Source: Gamsiella multidivaricata (taxonomy: Eukaryota > Mortierellomycota > Mortierellomycetes > Mortierellales > Mortierellaceae). Taken from it: DNA of 64,000 nucleotides. Position 1 is the first letter of the stretch; every line of letters begins with the position of its first letter. Of the stretch, positions 58,362 to 64,000 are shown piece by piece. The stretch is from NCBI RefSeq assembly GCF_025024155.1, contig NW_026251716.1:1-64000 (forward strand). The letters run 5' to 3'. Both the position numbers and the translations under genes were made by a program. Under the pieces are notes generated by a model. The model did not search any database, was not told where the DNA came from, and saw nothing but the letters and a program-made list of their open reading frames with translations.

Positions 58362-61300
58362 TATGATATGACTTCTGTGCTTGAGCTAAGTGGGAATGCT
58401 AGACTAGTGAATGACTGGATGAATGGATGAATGCTATGGATAGTGGGTGGATGGATGTTGCTGCAGGAGAGAGGGGTATATGACGCGACAAGTGGTTGGT
58501 CGAGCAAAGCAAGAGCGAAGAGCGAATGGAAGAAAGACAAGAATGAAAAGAAGAAAGAAGAGAGGAGATAGAAGAGCAGGTTTTGTTCTAAAGGAGCAAG
58601 AAGTAGAAGAGAGAAGAGGATGGAGGGAGTGGGGGAGGGGCAGACCGTTATATATTTTTCTGTGGTTGGGGAAAGATTCGCACGTCAAACGAGGTGACGG
58701 CCTCTCTCTCAGAGACACACCTCCCTTGACTCAGGTGTCTCATTGCCTCCCCCATTCATTCAATCGCAATTGAATATCCGCTAGATGCAATTGGAGCAAT
58801 TGTACTTTTTGTACTCACTGGCGTACACCTCTCTATTCAGTCTCCTATTCTATTCTTTACAATATGCAAGGACTGGGAATTGGTCAATTTGTCAGCGGGA
58901 TGTGTCCGCGATTATTAATGCATCCAGCCTACGCACACACTCTATCAACATTCATAAGAATACGACCTGGTCTCTTCCTTCCTCTCGCTCTCTTTATCGC
59001 TCGCTCGCTCGGCCCTTATCGCGATTAATGCTTTAATGCTATGTCTGCTGCCAGCGCTAATCCTGAGCCAATCCTATCCAGTAATGGCCTGGCACCATCA
59101 TCTCTGACGCAATTTTACTATGATGTTCATCCTTGCCCATCCTCCTCTAGATGCACCCACTGCGTTAGATCAACTGAGCATTCAATTGCGGTCCACTATG
59201 CCGGTTGAATGTGGATGTCGTTTTTATCCAATCTTTTATTTTTATATACAGAAGTGCTCTCTTCGTTTAAGGTTTTCTTTCCCTTCCGCGTGTGATGTGC
59301 GATACCGGCTCTTCGGTCAGTCAGCAACTGGTCGTTCTTTCTCTGATGTTCTATCGACCACGCAAGGCGGGACAAGGCTACCTCGTTAACTTTCATTTGC
59401 CACGCAGTTTATTTTCGTTTAACTTAGTCGTCGTTTTATCCACACACGTTCCGCCCTTTTCTAGACAGAGAGAGAGAGAGTGGGAGAGAAAGAAAAAGAG
59501 AGGAAGAGAGAGGGCCCATGATAATCCGACCAGGCGCCATAATCCCTCATCCATATTACCCCTGTATTAGACTGCACATGTACGCAAGTATAGGGCTCGA
59601 AAATTATTATATTTTCCTCTCTTTCCCTGTCCACTGAGGACACGAATCCCTGGTACGACAAAAGAGGACGTTCCGCCCGACATCTCCACTGTCGATGGAA
59701 TGGAAAAATAAAATATGCGAAGAAACCAAATACAATCTGATAAATAAAAAAATACTCGTACTATTAAAAGAATATTCATGTTGGTCGATAGTAACATGAC
59801 GCGCATCCCCCTGCCTCTTCCCCTCATTCCACACAGGCGCCCTTGGGTTTTTTGATTCTCCCATTTCTTTTTTACCAAAGGAGGAACACGTAGACTCCCC
59901 TTTTAACTTGTCAGGGGAAGATGCAGGCACTATCGTACCGTGGGTAGACTAGAAGGGTGGGGGAAAATAAAAATAAATGTCGACCTCCATTGCCCAACTG
60001 TCAAGTGACTTGGGCTGCAAACATGCGCCCAGTAGCGATCGATCAAGGCTTCTCCTTTTCCCTTCTATCTTGCAAGATTGGTTCTATGCAAAGAGGAGGA
60101 GCTGAGCGTTGCGGCGCCTTGTCCTCACTCAAAAACCATTAAGGTTTCTCTTGGCTAATTGCGTGGCCTGTCAAACAACGTAATACGATGCGCGCCGTAT
60201 CCCAATCATTGCGAAGAAAATCTCCTTTTTTGTACGACTGTACCACAGCCGTGTAGAAGTAAAAAAAAAAAAAAACAAACGAAAACGAAAACGAAAAGGG
60301 CGTTGCGTTAGATGGGGGAACACAACAGCGATCGAGCCGACTAAAATAAGACACGTACACGCATGTTTCTTGGTCGTTGCAGGAAACCCCCAGGCTGTGT
60401 TGTTGGGTTGGGTTGAGTCGAGAATAATCCTTTGTTTCGCTCAGAACTACAGCCAGCTGAGTAGGGGTACATTATCTGCCCCTCTGTCTCCTTGTGAGCC
60501 GTCTTGGCGTGGACTGGCGGTAATACGCTTGGGATCAATATATGTCTTACCTGTCGTCGACATTATTATGTCGATTTCGCGATTGGCGCTTATGAAAAAA
60601 AAAAACATACTGGGTAAAATGGGGGGGGCCAAAGACGCTGAGATGCGCTCACTTGTCGATCATCTCGAACCGAGTTTCATGGGCCCATTTTGTTTCCCTA
60701 TTTTGGGCACTTCTTTCTTCCTAGGTCGATTGCATTGACAAGACGAGAGGAGTCCATGCCAAGAGGATGCGAACCTATCGCTCTTGATCCCGACGAACCG
60801 CGTTGGCGCTGGCGTTGCATGACGCTTTAGTGTCAACAAATAATGAGATTTGAGCGCGCACTCATCTCTCGTCATCTGCAGCGTAGAAAGCAGACGCGTT
60901 GTCTACCATCCATTTTTCCTATTAAAAAATAGAAAAAGAGAAGAAGGACACATTCATCTGTTTGCTCACTTTATTCTTTTAATCTCGTATGCGAAATGAG
61001 GTACAGATGTCCTTGAAAAGGGGTCTGGCATTATAAAAAAAAAATCCTCCGCATACGCAGTTACCGTTTACCCATGGGCCATCTATGCCGTCAGGTTCCT
61101 GAAAAATATGCCAGTGGCTCCCTGTCTTTGTCCAATAACGCTCCCCCTGCCAAATACTTTGTCTGGATGAAAGTTCACCCACTATCCCATCTTTAATTTT
61201 TCTTCTCCATTGGTTCGCAGTGGGCAGATGGACATATGCACACCAAAAAAAAAACTTCACTCAGCAACAACATGAGACACTGCAGTGCAGGATGGCGCGC

Positions 61301-62702
61301 TACATGGGGAGGCCACATACACTTTGGTGATGCAATCGCTGTCGAATTCCTACACCTAACCTAACGGTGTTATTCCATGAATTGTCGAGAAACAAAAAAG
61401 GGAAACACGCTCTGTCGATCTCTGTCAATAGAGTGAGAAACAGAACACAGGAGCTGAGGTTCAAAACTTCAAATGCTCCACAATGCACCACTGTCGCATA
61501 CTTTGCCTCTTCGGGCGCCCTGTACACACACACACCCACACACGCCAAGAGTCGTGAGAAGAAAATATACTTTTTTTCACATAGTGGGCGAGCGGGAATC
61601 CAACCTCATCAGAAAAAATATAGATAGAATAAAACGTGGGTTCTCCACGAGCAATGTGCCAATGTGTGTCTTTTTACGCCATGCGGCCAGTCAGTGTACA
61701 AAAAGAGTCATCGGGATATCGGGACCCCTTCATCCATTGGCGGGTTACCTCTTTTGAACAAGTGCTCAATTGACGTCTTCTCCGTCAAACAACAGCGCCG
61801 CTCTAAATGACTTCCCCCCCCCCCTACTCCCCAAACGGGCCGACAATCCACAGGTGTGATATTATTCCCTCCCCTCCTTCCCTCCCTCCCATGTGCATGC
61901 CATCCCTCAAGGGGGGAGGTTTTCCTGGCAAAAAGCTGCGCAGTGCCCTGCCCATCCTTTCTTTCCCTTTGTGCTCAAAGGCCAGTAAGCTCAAACGGTC
62001 ATCGATTTCTAATCAATTCCCGCATTTTTTTTTTCCTTTTCTTTCTTTGCCCATCGCCGCCGCGATCCAAGTAGTTCTTTTTCTATATTTCATCTGGTTC
62101 CTGAAACGTTCAATCAAGTTGTCACATGCTCTCAATTGCCCTCAATCTAAAACCATCGCCCTTGTTTTGTCAGCTTGCTCAATTTCTAAGCGAGGAAAAA
62201 AAGAAGGCTTTCATGATCATGCAACAAGTAGAGTAAGAACAGCATAACAATCAACAACAGGAACAACAACACTTGCAACAACAACAACAGCAGCCTCCCC
62301 TCCAGGAAAAAGGCGTGATTCCATCCAGGTATATCCATCTGCATGAAGTCTCTTGAGCTTCTCAAAAAGACGCGTAAGCATCTCACAACTTTTTGTTCCA
62401 TGGAGAACCAGGTCGCGATTACCGTTGTGGACCTTGGTGCTGCCTAAAAAAGAAAAAAAAGGAGGATAGCCCATCCAAAGCGACACTGCGCAACACGCGA
62501 TCCACAGATCTTTGCATCCAGCACAGCATTCTTCGACATAATCGCATGCTTTTAATAATACTCGCTCGAACAGAAAAAAAAAAGGGATTTATTCGACTCT
62601 GTCTCTTCTTCCCTTCTTCCTCCCTTCCCCACAAGGAAAAAAAAAGAGAAAAGACCCGAAAGCGAAAAAAAAAGAGAGACGACCGCCCGCTTTGCTTGCT
62701 TC
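58362..62702. other. Gene-poor intergenic region
   Basis: 4.3 kb between the C2H2 gene 5' end and the 3' end of the bifunctional PFK2/FBPase2 gene. Apart from the C2H2 promoter at the left, I see only short motif-free frames, short GA-rich stretches (near 59466-59510), CAA trinucleotides near 62250-62295 and A-runs. Nothing supportable as a gene or structured RNA. Confidence 0.5.
58648..58654 (-). promoter_or_regulatory. TATA-like box of the C2H2 gene
   Basis: Minus strand TATATAA about 290 nt upstream of the putative 5' splice site at 58359. Its position supports transcription starting well upstream of the main exon. Confidence 0.4.
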
Positions 62703-64000
62703 TTATACAACAACAGGCTCCTCCACAAACCAATCCAATTCCTCTGCCCATCTGAACTTGCGCACAACCGTCCCGTGGGGCCTGGGCTCCACACAATACA
62801 ACGTGTGCAGCTGCACCTCCATCTCCGGCATCGCTGACCGGTCAATGTCCATCAGGTATCCCAGCAGGATACGGAGAACCACCCGATGGGTGACAATCAC
62901 AAGATCCGAGGTCATCCGTTCCAGTTCAACAATCAACGGGTTCACTCGCTGAATCACATCCAGATAGGACTCTCCACCCATTCCTACAAGCAAAAAAAAA
63001 AAAAAAAAAAAAAAATTAGAACACTTGTCTTGCTCAATTTTCACAGAATCATATCCTCTGGGCATATATATTCTGTTACAAATCAGAACTCGAACGAGGA
63101 CGGTACCTGGGTAACGATAAAACAACTTGTTGATCCTCCGTGCCTCAAACTCCTCAGGATACAGCTGTTCAATCTGGTTGTAGGATAGACCCTCGCATAT
63201 GCCTGTGACAAAAACAGACAGGGATAAAAGCATCAGTTCCTGCCTCGCTTGCTTGACAATCATCTGCCTAGGTCTCGCCCTCCGATCAGAGACTTGAATA
63301 ACTCACCAGCGTAAATCTCATTCAGGAACCTCATATGCTTGATGTCGTACTCCTTTGGATCAAATTCCTCTACGGTCTCCTTGGTCCTCGTCAGCATGCT
63401 GGTCCATACAGCAACAGTTTTCTCCCGTTGAGGCGTGATCGCCGTCCCTGCCTCGGCTTCCATTTGCCTTGCCCGTTCATTCTCCTGGCGTTGGTGATTA
63501 ATGAACCGTGACAAGCACGCGCCATATCGCTTTCCTTTGGCCGACAATGGCGCGTCCCCTCCTGTATATTGTAACACAGCGTCAGAGCATTAAAGTAGAG
63601 CAAAAGGTTAGGAATATGAGTGAAGCTCTGCCGACTCTAAACAATTGCATTTGTTGTCGATAAGTAATCTCAGTTCCCGTACCGATTTTTCCAACGATAT
63701 TATCAACGCTTTCTCCATGCCGTGTGAGCCATATGCATCTCGGGGACAGATTGAAGTTCATCAAGTAGAATATGCACTGTCCTGCAAGATATCCCTGAAT
63801 ATTGTACGCAATGACCTGTTGTGATACAAAAAAAAAAAAATCTCCTCCTTATTAGTACCACTGACAGGAGGCCACCAAAAAAGAGAAATAAAAGTCCTCC
63901 CTCGAACCCATACCTTCTTTCCAACGTTGATCAGCTTACAATACTGGATCCCTTCCTCCTCATCCTCCTCGTCCAGCGTTTGATATGCTTTCTCATAGTT
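62703..64000 (-). CDS. 6-phosphofructo-2-kinase/fructose-2,6-bisphosphatase, C-terminal part
   Basis: Exons read right to left: 64000-63914 (open at the window edge), 63815-63683, 63561-63307, 63202-63107 and 62983-62703, giving the last 283 residues. These bifunctional enzymes set the level of fructose-2,6-bisphosphate, which controls glycolysis. Visible are the end of the kinase domain (QYCKLINVGKK, then VIAYNIQGYLAGQCIFYLMNF) and the whole histidine-phosphatase domain: LTRHGES with the phospho-accepting His, DAPLSAKGKRYG, VWTSMLTRTKETVEEF, LNEIYAGICEGLSY, YRYPGMGGESYLDV and IVTHRVVLRILLGYL with the second catalytic His. RHGES is intact, unlike the substituted motif of kinase-only yeast isoforms, so bisphosphatase activity is expected. 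The intron before the last exon has a 24-nt T-run near its acceptor. Confidence 0.94.
62992..63015. repeat. Poly-A tract (24 nt), polypyrimidine tract of an intron on the minus strand
   Basis: On the coding (minus) strand this is a T-run ending 8 nt before the acceptor TTGTAG of the last PFK2/FBPase2 intron. Confidence 0.85.

Noticed and set aside
1..64000. CRISPR arrays, rRNA genes, bacterial-type operons or intact transposons with terminal repeats
   Set aside because: None seen; the spliced eukaryotic gene structure throughout makes the bacterial categories inapplicable.

Overview
The window looks like chromosomal DNA of an early-diverging filamentous fungus. Genes are split by many short introns (usually 80-300 nt), start codons often sit in an A/C-rich Kozak-like context, AATAAA-type signals follow stops, and homopolymer and dinucleotide tracts lie in introns and spacers. 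The gene families (AA11-like LPMOs, a UEV-containing Vps37, very large Zn2Cys6 and C2H2 regulators, SulP permease, septin) fit Mucoromycota, plausibly Mortierellaceae. That placement is inference; no marker sequence is present to prove it.

Layout. 1-89(-): 5' end of S-formylglutathione hydrolase. 1013-3593(+): two tandem secreted LPMO-like copper enzymes. 4791-6754(+): serine palmitoyltransferase subunit 2. 7947-11515(+): MCM4 replicative helicase. 11788-14079(+): Vps37 ESCRT-I subunit. 15678-17582(+): a membrane-anchored protein with Asp and His tracts that I do not recognise. 17826-19173(+): methylthioadenosine phosphorylase. 19706-22279(-): Cdc10-type septin. 23939-26426(+): sulfate permease with STAS domain. 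26650-28494(-): R3H-domain protein. 29047-31528(-): FAD monooxygenase built from ten exons, four of them tiny. 33109-34709(-): AAR2 (U5 snRNP assembly), sharing a 219-nt promoter with a class I methyltransferase, 34929-36218(+). 36427-38036(+): ALKBH1-type dioxygenase. 38255-44028(-): a 1602-residue Zn2Cys6 regulator. 55848-58361(-): C2H2 regulator. 62703-64000(-): C-terminal part of 6-phosphofructo-2-kinase/fructose-2,6-bisphosphatase.

Two long stretches hold no intact gene that I can support: 44.0-55.8 kb and 58.4-62.7 kb. The first contains a decayed, frameshifted gene on the minus strand (about 51.9-54.5 kb) whose pieces hint at a RuvC-type, TnpB/Fanzor-like mobile-element nuclease.

The genes are mostly independent housekeeping units rather than a pathway cluster. 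The points most worth following are about gene structure. A 4-nt exon is needed to complete the GD-motif region of the FAD monooxygenase. GC-AG introns appear unusually frequent, with two forced by reading frame. The C2H2 gene probably has a start codon split by an intron. The two LPMO paralogues share no intron positions. All exon models come from reading splice sites and protein motifs by eye, without transcript data.
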